Source: Chryseobacterium jejuense
GTDB lineage: Bacteria > Bacteroidota > Bacteroidia > Flavobacteriales > Weeksellaceae
DNA length: 64,000 nucleotides
NCBI RefSeq assembly: GCF_900100075.1
Contig: NZ_FNEG01000001.1
Coordinates: forward strand, 496,001-560,000
Direction of reading: 5' to 3'
Shown: positions 36,163-45,123 of the stretch, piece after piece
Layout: every line of letters begins with the position of its first letter
Position numbering within the stretch: position 1 is the first letter of the stretch
Notes under the pieces: model-generated
What the model was told of the DNA's origin: nothing
What the model saw: the letters and a program-made list of their open reading frames with translations, nothing else
Database searches by the model: none
Program-made: the position numbers and the translations under genes

Positions 36163-36948
36163 ATGAATAAATTTCTATTAAAAGCACTGGTTTTAACCTC
36201 AGTAAATGTTGCCGTTTTTGCAAACGCGCAATTTAGAACCCGAAACAGAATGGACAAGTTGGAAGATTTCGACGAGCAGAAATTCAGTTGGGGTTTTTAT
36301 TTGAACGGGAATAAACTTGGCTACCGAATCGTATTACATCCAACCTATGGGATGAAAGATAATCAGAATCTTGTTACCAGTACTAAAGAAAGTTACAGCT
36401 TTGGTGCCGGGCTTATTGCAAAATGGAGACTGAATGATTATCTGGATGTAAGAGTAGAGCCGGGGCTGCAGTTTGCACAAAGACAGCTGACTTTTAATAC
36501 TCAATCCAATGATGTGTATGCAGGTGGATCTGTAACTAATCCTCCTTTTACGCCAATCCCTTTACAGGAAAAAGATAAAGTAAGGGATATTAAATCTACA
36601 TTGGTTGACATTCCGGTACTTTTGGAACTTCACGGAAGAAGATGGTATAACTCAAGACCATATGTTGCAGCTGGGGTAAATTATGTAGTGAACCTACAGT
36701 CTAATTCCAGTTCTACGGATGACAACATGCAACAGATCTTCAGAACTACTACCCACAATTTTGCATGGTCTGCAGAAATGGGAATTCAGTTTTATTTCAA
36801 CAAATTTAAACTGACCCCTGCCATCAGAGGAACATTCTTTATGAATAATGAAAAAGTGGCTGATAATGCTACTACACCTCCTTATTGGGCTTCTGCTGTA
36901 TCTACATTACAGACCAGAGCGATAATGTTTGTACTGAAATTTGAATAA
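36163..36948 (+). CDS. porT: PorT-family outer membrane protein (type IX secretion)
   Basis: 261 residues: signal peptide ending ANAQ, then an outer-membrane beta-barrel of the PorT/OMP_b-brl_2 kind with alternating strands (FSWGFYLNGNKLGYRIVL, SYSFGAGLIAKWRLNDYLDVRVEPGLQFAQR) and a terminal aromatic strand RAIMFVLKFE. PorT (SprT) is needed for type IX secretion and gliding in Bacteroidota. The ubiE-porT order supports the call. Confidence 0.88.
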   Translation: MNKFLLKALVLTSVNVAVFANAQFRTRNRMDKLEDFDEQKFSWGFYLNGNKLGYRIVLHPTYGMKDNQNLVTSTKESYSFGAGLIAKWRLNDYLDVRVEPGLQFAQRQLTFNTQSNDVYAGGSVTNPPFTPIPLQEKDKVRDIKSTLVDIPVLLELHGRRWYNSRPYVAAGVNYVVNLQSNSSSTDDNMQQIFRTTTHNFAWSAEMGIQFYFNKFKLTPAIRGTFFMNNEKVADNATTPPYWASAVSTLQTRAIMFVLKFE

Positions 36949-36972
36949 GAAATTATCATATTAAAAATACTC

Positions 36973-36999
36973 AGGAGATGCTTTTGCATCTCCTTTTTT
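36973..36999 (+). terminator. porT terminator
   Basis: AGGAGATGC / GCATCTCCT, loop tttt, then TTTTTTG. Confidence 0.88.
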
Positions 37000-37030
37000 G
37001 TTGACAGATCAAAATATACGACTATTTATT

Positions 37031-37060
37031 TTTGTTAGTGTTAATATTTTTTTATTTTTG
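37031..37060 (+). promoter_or_regulatory. Promoter of the coiled-coil/zapA unit
   Basis: TTTG at 37031-37034, 18-bp spacer, TATTTTTG at 37053-37060: a complete Bacteroidota promoter. It argues for the downstream ATG at 37088 and against a longer reading from 36998. Confidence 0.7.
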
Positions 37061-37087
37061 CTTCTAGTTAGAATATACAAACCTGGA

Positions 37088-37390
37088 ATGCTTCAAGATT
37101 TAGAAAACAATTTTTCAGAATTAGAGAGAAAAATTTCGACTCTGCAAAAGAACTATAAGAATCTTACCGAAAATTTGGCTGAATTAAGTTTTGAGCATGA
37201 AGAATTGAAGAAGAAGTACGATGAGGAAAGAAAAAGAAATCAGGTATTAGCAGAAGAACAAAAAAATATAAAGCTTTATTCAGCAATATCAGGGAATCCT
37301 GAACACAATAGGTTAATGAAAAACCATATCAACAGATTGGTAAAAGAAATTGATTTCTGTATTGCTCAGCTTCAAAACAGTGGATTATAA
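37088..37390 (+). CDS. Small coiled-coil protein upstream of zapA
   Basis: 100 residues, almost entirely heptad-like coiled coil (LENNFSELERKISTLQKNYK, FEHEELKKKYDEERKRN), resembling ZapB or FtsB-like division proteins in form only. The ATG at 37088 follows a complete promoter. The stop overlaps the zapA ATG by one base (TAATGG), so the two are coupled. A role with ZapA at the division ring is inferred from this. Confidence 0.78.
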   Translation: MLQDLENNFSELERKISTLQKNYKNLTENLAELSFEHEELKKKYDEERKRNQVLAEEQKNIKLYSAISGNPEHNRLMKNHINRLVKEIDFCIAQLQNSGL

Positions 37391-37677
37391 TGGAGGTAAG
37401 GAGAATAACCGTAAACATTGCAGGAAGAGTGTATCCGCTGAACGTACCGGCAGCAGAGGAAGAAACTTTGCGTAAGGTAGGGAAGCAGATAGAGAATATG
37501 ATTAAAGATTTTGAACAGAACTTCGATGTAAGAGATAAACAAGATGCTTTGGCAATGTGTGCCCTGAAATTGGGAACCAATGCAGAAGTAGTTTCTCTTA
37601 ACTACGAGAAAAATATTAATTCAACCAACGAAAGATTAGAACAGATTAATCAATCGTTGAATGAAATCGGGAAATAG
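37390..37677 (+). CDS. zapA: Cell division protein ZapA
   Basis: Promotes FtsZ protofilament bundling at mid-cell. 95 residues with the ZapA layout: RRITVNIAGRVYPLNVPAAEEETLRKVGKQIENMI, then KQDALAMCALKLG and a C-terminal coiled coil NERLEQINQSLNEI. It is followed at once by a 6S RNA, an order also found in E. coli, where zapA precedes ssrS. Confidence 0.93.
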   Translation: MEVRRITVNIAGRVYPLNVPAAEEETLRKVGKQIENMIKDFEQNFDVRDKQDALAMCALKLGTNAEVVSLNYEKNINSTNERLEQINQSLNEIGK

Positions 37678-37689
37678 ATTTTTTTTCCT

Positions 37690-37868
37690 GAACAAGCTGC
37701 CTACAATAATTCTAACACATTAAAGGTAAACTCAACGCTAAACAATTACCGAACAAATGTCCATCGAATGGCGTGCCGGTCTTCCGGATTACAGACAGTG
37801 GAAATCAGTTCAAATCGTGTTGATTAGGAGTTTACTCTCAATCTCTGGATTATTGTAGGCTTTTTTTA
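37690..37868 (+). ncRNA. ssrS: 6S RNA (RNA polymerase regulator)
   Basis: About 180 nt starting 12 nt after zapA. The ends form a 12-bp closing stem, GCCTACAATAAT (37699-37710) with its complement at 37849-37860, then TTTTTTTATTTTT as terminator. In between lie long imperfectly paired arms and a central region around GTCTTCCGGATTACAGAC that fits a terminal loop, as expected of the open-promoter mimic. Size, hairpin layout and zapA linkage together support 6S RNA. The exact 5' end is uncertain. Confidence 0.82.
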
Positions 37869-37909
37869 TTTTTAAAGGATATGAATACAATTAAAACTCA
37901 ATATACATT

Positions 37910-39475
37910 ATGATAGAAGTTATAGTCGGTGTTGTATGTTTAGTAATCGGGGCTGCCGTGGGAATTATTTTCTCCAAAAGTTCTCTGAATACTAAGGCAA
38001 AATTTATTATGGATGATGCCAAGAAAAACGCCGAAAACCTTATAGAAAAAGCCAACGTACAGGCTGAATCCATAAAGAAAGAAAAGAATCTTCAAGCTAA
38101 AGAAAAATTCCTTGAATTGAAGTCACAGCATGATGCTGATATCCAGTCCCGCGAAAAGAAAATGCAGGAAGTTGAAAAAAGGACTAAAGACAAGGAACAT
38201 AAGTTTAATGATGAACTTAGTAAGATTGGAAAACTTGAAAAAGATTTAGACAAACAGATTGCTGATTATTCTAAGAAGAACGAAATTTTAGACAAAAAGC
38301 AACAGGAATTAGATATAGCAACCGCTAAAAAAGTAGAAATACTTGAAAAAATCTCTAATTACACTGCTGATGAAGCTAAAGCAGAATTGGTAGAAACCAT
38401 GAAAGCTGAAGCGAAGACAAGAGCTCAGGCACACGTTCAGGGTATCATGGAGGAAGCTCAGATGAACGCTAAGAACGAAGCAAGAAAAATTGTTATCCAA
38501 ACAATTCAGAGAATCGGAACCGAACAGGCTATCGAGAATTCAGTATCGGTATTCAACATTGAATCTGACGAAGTAAAAGGTAGAATCATTGGTAGAGAAG
38601 GTAGAAATATCCGTGCTTTAGAAGCAGTAACAGGAGTTGAGATCATCGTTGACGATACCCCGGAAGCTATTCTTCTTTCATGTTTCGATCCGGTAAGAAG
38701 AGAGATTGCAAGACTATCCCTTCACAGATTGGTTACCGATGGTAGAATTCACCCGGCAAGAATTGAAGAAGTTGTTGAAAAAACAAGAAAACAAATTGAA
38801 GAGGAGATCATTGAAGTAGGAAAGAGAACGATCATCGATTTAGGAATCCACGGATTACACCCTGAATTAATCAAGATCGTCGGTAGAATGAAATACCGTT
38901 CTTCTTACGGACAAAACCTATTACAGCACTCAAGAGAAGTAGCTAACATCGCTGCAACAATGGCTGCTGAATTAGGATTAAACGTTAAGTTAGCTAAGAG
39001 AGCAGGTCTTTTACACGATATCGGTAAAGTTCCTGAACAGGAATCAGAATTACCACACGCACTTTTAGGAATGCAGTGGGCTGAGAAATACGGTGAAAAT
39101 CCAGAAGTAGTAAATGCTATTGGTGCTCACCACGACGAAATTGAAATGAAGTCTCTATTATCTCCAATCATTCAGGTAGCTGATGCAATCTCAGGAGCTA
39201 GACCAGGAGCAAGAAGACAAGTATTGGAATCTTACATCCAGAGACTGAAAGATCTTGAATCTGCAGCATTAAGCTTCGATGGAGTATCTAGCGCTTATGC
39301 AATTCAGGCAGGTAGAGAATTAAGAGTAATGGTAGAAAGTGGAAAAGTGAATGACGAAGTAGCTTCTCAACTGTCTTACGATATCTCTGAAAAGATCCAG
39401 AACGAACTTACTTACCCTGGACAGGTGAAAGTAACAGTAATCAGAGAAACAAGAGCCGTGAATATTGCAAGATAA
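37910..39475 (+). CDS. rny: Ribonuclease Y
   Basis: Membrane-anchored endoribonuclease that starts mRNA decay. 521 residues: N-terminal membrane segment ([18 protein letters not shown]), a long coiled coil (about 30-200), a KH domain ([20 protein letters not shown]), and an HD phosphohydrolase domain ([30 protein letters not shown]). All catalytic HD residues are present. Own transcription unit after the 6S RNA terminator. Confidence 0.96.
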   Translation: MIEVIVGVVCLVIGAAVGIIFSKSSLNTKAKFIMDDAKKNAENLIEKANVQAESIKKEKNLQAKEKFLELKSQHDADIQSREKKMQEVEKRTKDKEHKFNDELSKIGKLEKDLDKQIADYSKKNEILDKKQQELDIATAKKVEILEKISNYTADEAKAELVETMKAEAKTRAQAHVQGIMEEAQMNAKNEARKIVIQTIQRIGTEQAIENSVSVFNIESDEVKGRIIGREGRNIRALEAVTGVEIIVDDTPEAILLSCFDPVRREIARLSLHRLVTDGRIHPARIEEVVEKTRKQIEEEIIEVGKRTIIDLGIHGLHPELIKIVGRMKYRSSYGQNLLQHSREVANIAATMAAELGLNVKLAKRAGLLHDIGKVPEQESELPHALLGMQWAEKYGENPEVVNAIGAHHDEIEMKSLLSPIIQVADAISGARPGARRQVLESYIQRLKDLESAALSFDGVSSAYAIQAGRELRVMVESGKVNDEVASQLSYDISEKIQNELTYPGQVKVTVIRETRAVNIAR

Positions 39476-39498
39476 TAATCGGAACAAGATATTTTATA

Positions 39499-39526
39499 AA
39501 AACCTTTCAAGAAATTGAAAGGTTTT
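39499..39526 (+). terminator. rny terminator
   Basis: AAAACCTTTCAA / TTGAAAGGTTTT followed by T residues. Confidence 0.87.
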
Positions 39527-39548
39527 TTATTTTTATCAAAACTTAACA

Positions 39549-40790
39549 ATGCAAGAACTATCACTGTCTTCAAAACTGAAGTATATTTTCTCTATTCCTG
39601 TTATTATATCAGCCCTTGGCTATTTCGTAGATATCTATGATCTTCTCCTGTTTGGGATCGTAAGGATTCCCAGTCTGAAAGCCCTGGGGCTTAATCCGGA
39701 TGCTGACGGAACTTTTATCCTGAATTGCCAGATGGTAGGGCTTCTTATCGGTGGAGTATTCTGGGGAATCTTCGGAGATAAAAAAGGAAGACTTTCCGTG
39801 CTCTTTGGCTCTATTCTGGTGTATTCTCTGGCGAATATTGCCTGTGGCTTTTTACCTTATTTTCCAAAAGAGCATTTAGTGTATCAATACGCTGGTTTAA
39901 GGTTTATTGCGGGAATAGGTCTTGCCGGAGAGCTTGGAGCGGGAATTACACTGGTTTCTGAGAGTCTACCGAAGAATTTAAGAGCTATTGGTACTTCAGT
40001 AGTTGCCGGTTTTGGATTAATGGGAGCTGTAGTGGCCCAATTAACCGTAGAATTAGCCGGAGGATGGAATATCTCTTACATCATTGGCGGAATAATGGGG
40101 ATTCTTTTATTATTACTGAGAATCAGTGTTTCAGAATCCGGAATTTATAAGAATATTGAACATAAAAATGTTTCTAAGGGAAATTTTATATCCTTTTTCA
40201 CCAATAAAGACAGGTTGATACGATATTTAAAATGTATTGCAGTAGGATTGCCTACCTGGTATTGTATTGGGATTCTGGCTGTTTTAGCTAATCAATTTGC
40301 ACCTGAATTCGGAATTAAGGATATCAGTCCCGGAAAAGCAATTATGTGGGCTTATGTAGGTATTTCTGTAGGAGATCTGATGAGTGGTTTTATTTCCCAT
40401 GCTTTGAAATCACGTAAAATGGCGATCTTTTATATGTTACTCTTCACACTGGTTGGAGTAGGAATGATGTTGTTTGGAAATACCAATACAGAAATGAAGT
40501 ACTATTTATTCTGTGTATGGCTGGGCTTTGGTACCGGATATTGGGCCATGTTTGTAACTCTTGCAGCAGAGCAGTTTGGAACCAATATCAGAAATACAGC
40601 AACTACTACTGTTCCGAATATGGTAAGAGGATTGGTTCCTGTGATGATTCTGGCTTTTGATTCCCTTAAAGGTAATTTTTCCGTAATAGTAAGTGCTGCT
40701 ATTGTAGGTGTCGTGGTATTTGGGCTGGCATTTTATTCTTCACTTACAATCTCGGAAACCCATAATAAAGACCTTGAGTTTACAGAGTGA
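39549..40790 (+). CDS. MFS transporter (metabolite:H+ symporter type)
   Basis: 413 residues with twelve predicted membrane segments. GYFVDIYDLLLFGI in TM1, the A-like loop GVFWGIFGDKKGRLSVLFG between TM2 and TM3, and RFIAGIGLAGELGAGITLVSE in TM4 fit the sugar/organic-acid symporter branch. The second half repeats a weaker A-like loop (GDLMSGFISHALKSRKM). The substrate cannot be told. It is monocistronic. Confidence 0.88.
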   Translation: MQELSLSSKLKYIFSIPVIISALGYFVDIYDLLLFGIVRIPSLKALGLNPDADGTFILNCQMVGLLIGGVFWGIFGDKKGRLSVLFGSILVYSLANIACGFLPYFPKEHLVYQYAGLRFIAGIGLAGELGAGITLVSESLPKNLRAIGTSVVAGFGLMGAVVAQLTVELAGGWNISYIIGGIMGILLLLLRISVSESGIYKNIEHKNVSKGNFISFFTNKDRLIRYLKCIAVGLPTWYCIGILAVLANQFAPEFGIKDISPGKAIMWAYVGISVGDLMSGFISHALKSRKMAIFYMLLFTLVGVGMMLFGNTNTEMKYYLFCVWLGFGTGYWAMFVTLAAEQFGTNIRNTATTTVPNMVRGLVPVMILAFDSLKGNFSVIVSAAIVGVVVFGLAFYSSLTISETHNKDLEFTE

Positions 40791-40911
40791 ATTTAAATTT
40801 GTTTAATAAATAAGAGTTGGGTTGTATTGTTTTTTAATAGTATAATTGTATTTAAATCAACAAATTATCAAGATTTTAATGTGATTTTGTTGCAGATAAT
40901 TAATATTTGTT

Positions 40912-40919
40912 TAACTTTG
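40912..40919 (+). promoter_or_regulatory. -7 box for the 57-residue peptide gene
   Basis: TAACTTTG, with TTTG at 40886-40889 upstream (spacer 22). The box lies about 40 nt before the ATG at 40961. Confidence 0.55.
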
Positions 40920-40960
40920 GGTAGTAACTAAAACTATACGTTTAATCAAAACCTAATAAC

Positions 40961-41134
40961 ATGAAAAATGCTAAAAAGCTAAAAAAACAAGATCTTAAAA
41001 GTATTACAGGAGGAGTAAGCGGTAAGCCGGATTTATCTCTTTGTGGATGCAGCTGTTCAGGTGCTGTTACAGGCCCAGAGTATTGCTCTCTATATATGGG
41101 CTGCCTGCAGGTTTATACTTGTGGACAGGTATAA
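40961..41134 (+). CDS. Cys-rich peptide with double-glycine leader (bacteriocin-like), 57 aa
   Basis: 57 codons: leader MKNAKKLKKQDLKSITGG ends in Gly-Gly at residues 17-18, like precursors cut and exported by C39-peptidase ABC transporters. The 39-residue core holds six Cys (28, 30, 32, 42, 48, 54), including a CGCSC cluster. It has a recognisable promoter and a strong terminator. No maturation enzyme or transporter lies nearby. Bacteriocin, toxin or signal peptide are all possible. Confidence 0.78.
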   Translation: MKNAKKLKKQDLKSITGGVSGKPDLSLCGCSCSGAVTGPEYCSLYMGCLQVYTCGQV

Positions 41135-41176
41135 GAAATTATTGAAGTATGAAATAAACATTTCCACATTTAATAG

Positions 41177-41209
41177 GCAGCACCCTCCTGATTTTCAGAA
41201 GGGTGCTGC
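41177..41209. terminator. Bidirectional terminator peptide gene / yeiH
   Basis: GCAGCACCCTcCTG / CAGaAGGGTGCTGC with T-rich flank GTTTTT; serves both convergent genes. Confidence 0.85.
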
Positions 41210-41214
41210 TGTTT

Positions 41215-42150
41215 TTAGTGAATAATATAAAGTAAGCTTCCAATACTAATGGTTACCCAAAGTAATACAGCGGTAAGTAAGGGTTTAAAACCTATTGATT
41301 TTAAAGTTTGGATAGAAAGGGTAGATCCAATAAAAAATAGAGTCAAATTCAGCCCGGATTTAGCAAATGAGGTAATGGCAGTACTAAATTGATCCATAAA
41401 AGGAAAATAAGTGTTCAGTAGAATGGCCAGAATGAAATATCCGATAAACCACGGAATTTTAATTTTTGAATCTTTGCTTTTAAAAATGAACATGGTAATA
41501 ATGGAAACAGGGATAATCCATAAAGCACGCGCCAACTTAACCGTGGTTGCAATTTTTAAAGCCTCATTACCATATTTGCTGGCAGCACCTACCACAGAGC
41601 TTGTATCATGAATTCCAATCGCACACCATAGCCCAAACTGTTCCTGGGAAAGATTCAAGAGATGTCCGATAGCAGGATAAACAAACAATGCAATAGAGTT
41701 TAATGTAAAAACAATCGCTAATGCTAAAGAAATTTGCTTTGTACTGGGTTTGATGATAGGAGAAACAGCAGCAATGGCACTTCCCCCACAAATGGCAGTT
41801 CCGGCAGACAGAAGATAAGATAGTGGTCTTTCAAGCTTAAAGATCTTCCCTAGAAAATATCCCAAGACCATTACACTGATAATACTTACAACAGTCAACA
41901 TTAATCCTGTTTTTCCCGCATGAAGGGCTTCATCCAGCTTTAACCCAAATCCTAATCCAACAATGGAAATCTGCAGCAACAGATGAATATATTGATGTAA
42001 ATGTTTTTCAAATGGGTTTCCCATAAAAACAGCCAAGGCAAAACCTAATGTCAGGGCAACGGGAGACGAAATGAATGGAGTAAGACATAAAACAGCTAGT
42101 CCAATAAAAATTACTTTGCGTGTTCTTTGATTTTGAATGAAATCTTTCAT
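41215..42150 (-). CDS. yeiH: YeiH/UPF0324-family putative sulfur-anion exporter
   Basis: 311 residues with about nine to ten membrane helices. SAGTAICGGSAIAAVSPIIKPS, WCAIGIHDTSSVVGAA and KLARALWIIPVSI are UPF0324 signatures. The ATG at 42150 (MKDFIQNQ) is chosen over a longer reading from 42177. The upstream LysR gene on the same strand recalls E. coli yeiE-yeiH, where a sulfite link is known; substrate here is inference. A long repeat lies between the two genes. Confidence 0.88.
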   Translation of the reverse strand: MKDFIQNQRTRKVIFIGLAVLCLTPFISSPVALTLGFALAVFMGNPFEKHLHQYIHLLLQISIVGLGFGLKLDEALHAGKTGLMLTVVSIISVMVLGYFLGKIFKLERPLSYLLSAGTAICGGSAIAAVSPIIKPSTKQISLALAIVFTLNSIALFVYPAIGHLLNLSQEQFGLWCAIGIHDTSSVVGAASKYGNEALKIATTVKLARALWIIPVSIITMFIFKSKDSKIKIPWFIGYFILAILLNTYFPFMDQFSTAITSFAKSGLNLTLFFIGSTLSIQTLKSIGFKPLLTAVLLWVTISIGSLLYIIH

Positions 42151-42240
42151 ATTGTGAACTTTTAAAATCTGGTTCAAAATTCGGTAATATGTTATTATAA
42201 AGTAAATCGTATTTTGTTATGATGGATAACTATAAGTTAT

Positions 42241-42331
42241 AAAAGATAAAAGATAAAAGATAAAAGATAAAAGATAAAAGATAAAAGATAAAAGATAAAA
42301 GATAAAAGATAAAAGATAAAAGATAAAAGAT
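42241..42331 (+). repeat. Tandem array: 13 exact copies of AAAAGAT
   Basis: 91 bp of a perfect 7-bp repeat, first part of composite repeat A. Perfect identity of all units suggests recent slippage. It lies upstream of yeiH. Confidence 0.98.
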
Positions 42332-42448
42332 CTTGTCGTTAAACAACTATTATCCGTGCATATATCCATGCGTATATCCATATCAATAGGGGCGGGCTTT
42401 AGCCCGGCCAATCAAATAAATTAAAAAATCCATTGGCTTTAGCCAAAA
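42241..42448 (+). repeat. Composite repeat A (heptamer array, 23-bp box, two REP-like hairpins)
   Basis: Array 42241-42331, CTTGTCGTTAAACAACTATT box (42332-42354), variable A/T region, ATCAATAGGGG then hairpin CGGGCTttAGCCCG (42393-42406), then TTGGCTttAGCCAA (42433-42446). The same order and orientation recur at 45124-45304. Confidence 0.85.
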
Positions 42449-42535
42449 CCTAAAATAATCTATCCTTAATCAATTTGAAACATCTGATATTGCAATGACG
42501 TTTTTGCTTAATTAACAGATTGTGCACCACAAAAA

Positions 42536-43411
42536 CTACTCTGCAAACCTCAAAAACAACTCTATCAGTTCAGATTGCTCTCCTTTGGGAAGAATAAAAT
42601 GAAAATCTCTTTCAATGCTAAAGTTTTTAATGTCAATAACAGTAAGAATGTTATTTTTCAATTCATTCAAAATAGTGCTGATGGAAAGAAAGGCCATACA
42701 ATCCGAATGAAGAAGATAATTTTTAATACTTTCACTGCTTCCCAGCTGGATAACGGTATTGAGCTCATTGATATTGATGTCCTTCTCCTTCAATCGGTTT
42801 TGTATAAACTCAAGAGTTCCGGAACCCTGTTCACGGAAAATAAGGTTAAGCTGATACAGGTCTTTTACATTGAGTGTTTTATGAGCCAAAGGATGATCTG
42901 ATTTGGCTGCCAGAACAATTTCATCAGGTTTAAAAGTCTTGTAATCAAAATAAGAAGATTGCGATTCTCCTTCAATGATACCAAGATCTATCTTTTCTTC
43001 TTTTAAAAGGGATGAAATGGCTTCAGTATTTCCTGTAAGAAGCTCTATTTTAATGTCTTTATAGTAAGCGTTGAACTTGGCTAATATTTCAGGTAAAATG
43101 TATTGGGCAACAGTGGTGCTGGCTCCAATAATAAGTTTTCCTTTATGCTGCTGATTAATCTGGCTGATTTCAAATTCCAGATCACGGTAGATATTTCTAA
43201 CCTTTTCAGCATATTCATACAGGATTTTTCCGCTTTGTGTCAGTTGTATGGAGGTCCCTTTTCTGTCAAATAATTTAGTGCTTAACTGCATTTCAATTTC
43301 TTTGATGTGTTTGGTAACTGCCGGCTGCGAAATATGAAGCTCTTCAGAAGCTTTGGTAAAACTTAATCTTGAAGCTACGGTATGGAAAACTTTTAACCTG
43401 TAATCGAACAT
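42536..43411 (-). CDS. LysR-family transcriptional regulator (YeiE/CysB-like context)
   Basis: 291 residues: N-terminal winged helix (LKVFHTVASRLSFTKASEELHISQPAVTKHIKEIEMQLSTKLFDRKG) and periplasmic-binding-protein-like effector domain from about residue 90 (GKLIIGASTTVAQYILPEIL). Upstream of yeiH on the same strand, separated by the composite repeat. LysR genes next to UPF0324 transporters typically control them, so a sulfur-anion effector is plausible but unproven. Confidence 0.92.
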   Translation of the reverse strand: MFDYRLKVFHTVASRLSFTKASEELHISQPAVTKHIKEIEMQLSTKLFDRKGTSIQLTQSGKILYEYAEKVRNIYRDLEFEISQINQQHKGKLIIGASTTVAQYILPEILAKFNAYYKDIKIELLTGNTEAISSLLKEEKIDLGIIEGESQSSYFDYKTFKPDEIVLAAKSDHPLAHKTLNVKDLYQLNLIFREQGSGTLEFIQNRLKEKDININELNTVIQLGSSESIKNYLLHSDCMAFLSISTILNELKNNILTVIDIKNFSIERDFHFILPKGEQSELIELFLRFAE

Positions 43412-43617
43412 AGCGCAAAAATACGGATTATAGTTGTATTTTGAATAGCAGCGTTTGAGGGTTGAGATGCGGGTTTCGTGATTCGAGATACGAGGTTGTG
43501 TTCATTTTGATGAGGATTTATCGTTGAAGTATATGAACTTCTAAACCGGATTGTGCTTTATGTTCTTTATTTTCAATACTATTTTAAGTAGAATATTGAA
43601 ATGAAAGGATAGCCATT

Positions 43618-43659
43618 CGGGGTGTTAAAAATTCTTTGAATTTTTGACAGGGTGGTTTA
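43618..43659 (-). repeat. Dispersed palindromic repeat (AAAATTC-tttGAATTTT type), copy 2
   Basis: AAAAATTC / GAATTTTT around ttt, extended by GGGGTG on one side and CAGGGTGG on the other. Reverse-oriented relative of 12777-12830. Lies in the 288-bp gap between the LysR gene and the CLC gene, where nothing coding was seen. Confidence 0.7.
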
Positions 43660-43699
43660 AAGCGAATCAATTTTTAGTTCCTCCAATTTCTATTCATTC

Positions 43700-45007
43700 T
43701 TACAAAAAATCCGATACAGATCTATCCTGTTGGTTTTCATATCTTCTGTTTTTAGCCTCTCCAATCTTTTGCTTGCTGTAAATACTGTTATGTCCTGAAA
43801 GAAGATAGGAAACAACACAGGCTATAGCGATATACACACCACATTCAGCTCCAAATAATTCAATACCCATCAGCATACAGGCCAATGGAGTATTGGTGGC
43901 TCCGGCAAATACGGCCACAAATCCCATTCCCGCCAACAATCCAAATGGTAATGGAATAAATAGAGATAATGCACTTCCCAGTGTAGCACCGATAAAGAAT
44001 AAGGGGGTCACTTCACCTCCTTTGAATCCAGCTGAAAGCGTAATGATGGTAAAAACCATTTTTAGAGCAAAATCATACAAAGGAAGCTGCTTTTCAAAAG
44101 ATTCTAATATAACAGGAACTCCAAGCCCAATATATCGTGTTGTACCCATGAGTAAAACTGCCAAAGCGATAATAGTTCCCCCAACAACGGGACGAAGTGG
44201 CGGATATTTAATTTTTGATTTAAAAAAAGAACCCGCCCAATGAATGATTTTACTGAAGGCGGCCGCACAGATTCCAAAAGCAATACCTGCTAAAATGCTA
44301 TACAGGATTGGTAAAAACTCTAGCTTGGGAATAAAATCAATATGATAATGAGTATGTTTTACATTCCATAGGTTTGTAGCCCAATCGGCAAGTATAGCTG
44401 ATGCAAAGGCCGGAAATAAGGCATTATACCGTATTCTTCCAATCAGGAAAACTTCAAGTCCGAAAACGGCACCAGCCAAAGGGGTTCCGAAAACAGAGCC
44501 AAATCCTGCAGCAATGGCAGAGATAATCAATGTTCTTCTTTCACTCTTATCAAGTTTAAAAGGTTTGCTAAGCTGATCTGCAATAGCTGCCGCCATCTGA
44601 AGTGCTGTTCCTTCACGACCTGCTGAACCTCCAAAAAGATGAGTAGCAATGGTTCCCAGATAAACAAAAGGAGCCATTTTGAATGGAATAATCCCTTTTG
44701 GATCATGAATATTGTCAATCAGAAGATTATTTCCAGCTTCAACATCCTTTCCCCAATAGTAATACAGCAGTCCGATTAAAAAACCGGCAACAGGAAGTAA
44801 AGCAATCAACCATAGATGACTCTCCCTGAAATTAGTGACCCATTCCAATGACTGTAGAAATCCTGCAGAAGCACTTCCTACCAAAGTTCCAATAATAAGA
44901 CTTATGACCAACCATTTAAAAATATAGGGGATCGCTGGAAATTTTCTGAAGAAAAAATGGGTGTGAAAAGCTACTTTTTGACCAAGTGTTCGTTGATTTT
45001 TTGACAT
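43700..45007 (-). CDS. CLC-F type fluoride/proton antiporter
   Basis: Exports fluoride by proton exchange. 435 residues with about ten membrane helices. SAGREGTALQMAAAIADQ (the GREGP region) and GFKGGEVTPLFFIGATLG are typical CLC. The anion-selectivity loop reads AGNNLLIDN where chloride CLCs have GSGIP; this Asn-Leu-Ile type is the hallmark of CLC-F. The upstream RNA has the fluoride riboswitch pattern, which independently supports the assignment. Confidence 0.92.
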   Translation of the reverse strand: MSKNQRTLGQKVAFHTHFFFRKFPAIPYIFKWLVISLIIGTLVGSASAGFLQSLEWVTNFRESHLWLIALLPVAGFLIGLLYYYWGKDVEAGNNLLIDNIHDPKGIIPFKMAPFVYLGTIATHLFGGSAGREGTALQMAAAIADQLSKPFKLDKSERRTLIISAIAAGFGSVFGTPLAGAVFGLEVFLIGRIRYNALFPAFASAILADWATNLWNVKHTHYHIDFIPKLEFLPILYSILAGIAFGICAAAFSKIIHWAGSFFKSKIKYPPLRPVVGGTIIALAVLLMGTTRYIGLGVPVILESFEKQLPLYDFALKMVFTIITLSAGFKGGEVTPLFFIGATLGSALSLFIPLPFGLLAGMGFVAVFAGATNTPLACMLMGIELFGAECGVYIAIACVVSYLLSGHNSIYSKQKIGEAKNRRYENQQDRSVSDFL

Positions 45008-45011
45008 AATA

Positions 45012-45097
45012 ATCCTGATTAGTTATTGTTAATAATCTCTCAATCAGGCGTCATCAGCTTTTGTAAAGCGGTTGGGGGAAGGAAGAACACCATTTCC
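45012..45097 (-). promoter_or_regulatory. Fluoride riboswitch (crcB motif)
   Basis: Minus-strand RNA begins GGAAATGGTGTTCTTCC, then AACCGCTTTACAAAAGCT and GATGACGCC, the consensus order GG-n-GATGG-GTTC-n-CC..AGC-GATGAC-n-CC of the crcB motif. Directly after, CCTGATT (45042-45048) can pair with AATCAGG (45014-45020), which covers the purine-rich AGGA 6 nt before the start codon of the CLC-F gene. This suggests control of translation, with fluoride opening the start site. Confidence 0.88.
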
Positions 45098-45111
45098 TTT
45101 TTTTGATATTG

Positions 45112-45119
45112 CAAATATA
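45112..45119 (-). promoter_or_regulatory. -7 box of the CLC-F gene
   Basis: TATATTTG on the minus strand, 15 nt upstream of the riboswitch. The region where -33 would lie falls inside the heptamer array. Confidence 0.6.
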
Positions 45120-45123
45120 TTGA

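Larger units (their letters stand above)
42151..42535. other. 385-bp intergenic region holding composite repeat copy A
   Basis: Besides the heptamer array and hairpins (42241-42448), the rest (42151-42240 and 42449-42535) is A/T-rich and shows no gene. Confidence 0.7.

Noticed and set aside
36998..37087. N-terminal hydrophobic extension of the coiled-coil protein upstream of zapA
   Set aside because: It contains the full -33/-7 promoter (37031-37060), so transcription starts after it.
42217..42411. 64-codon minus-strand frame translating to repeated SFIFYLL units
   Set aside because: It is just the AAAAGAT tandem array read in frame (21 nt = three units = seven codons); no start site or homology.
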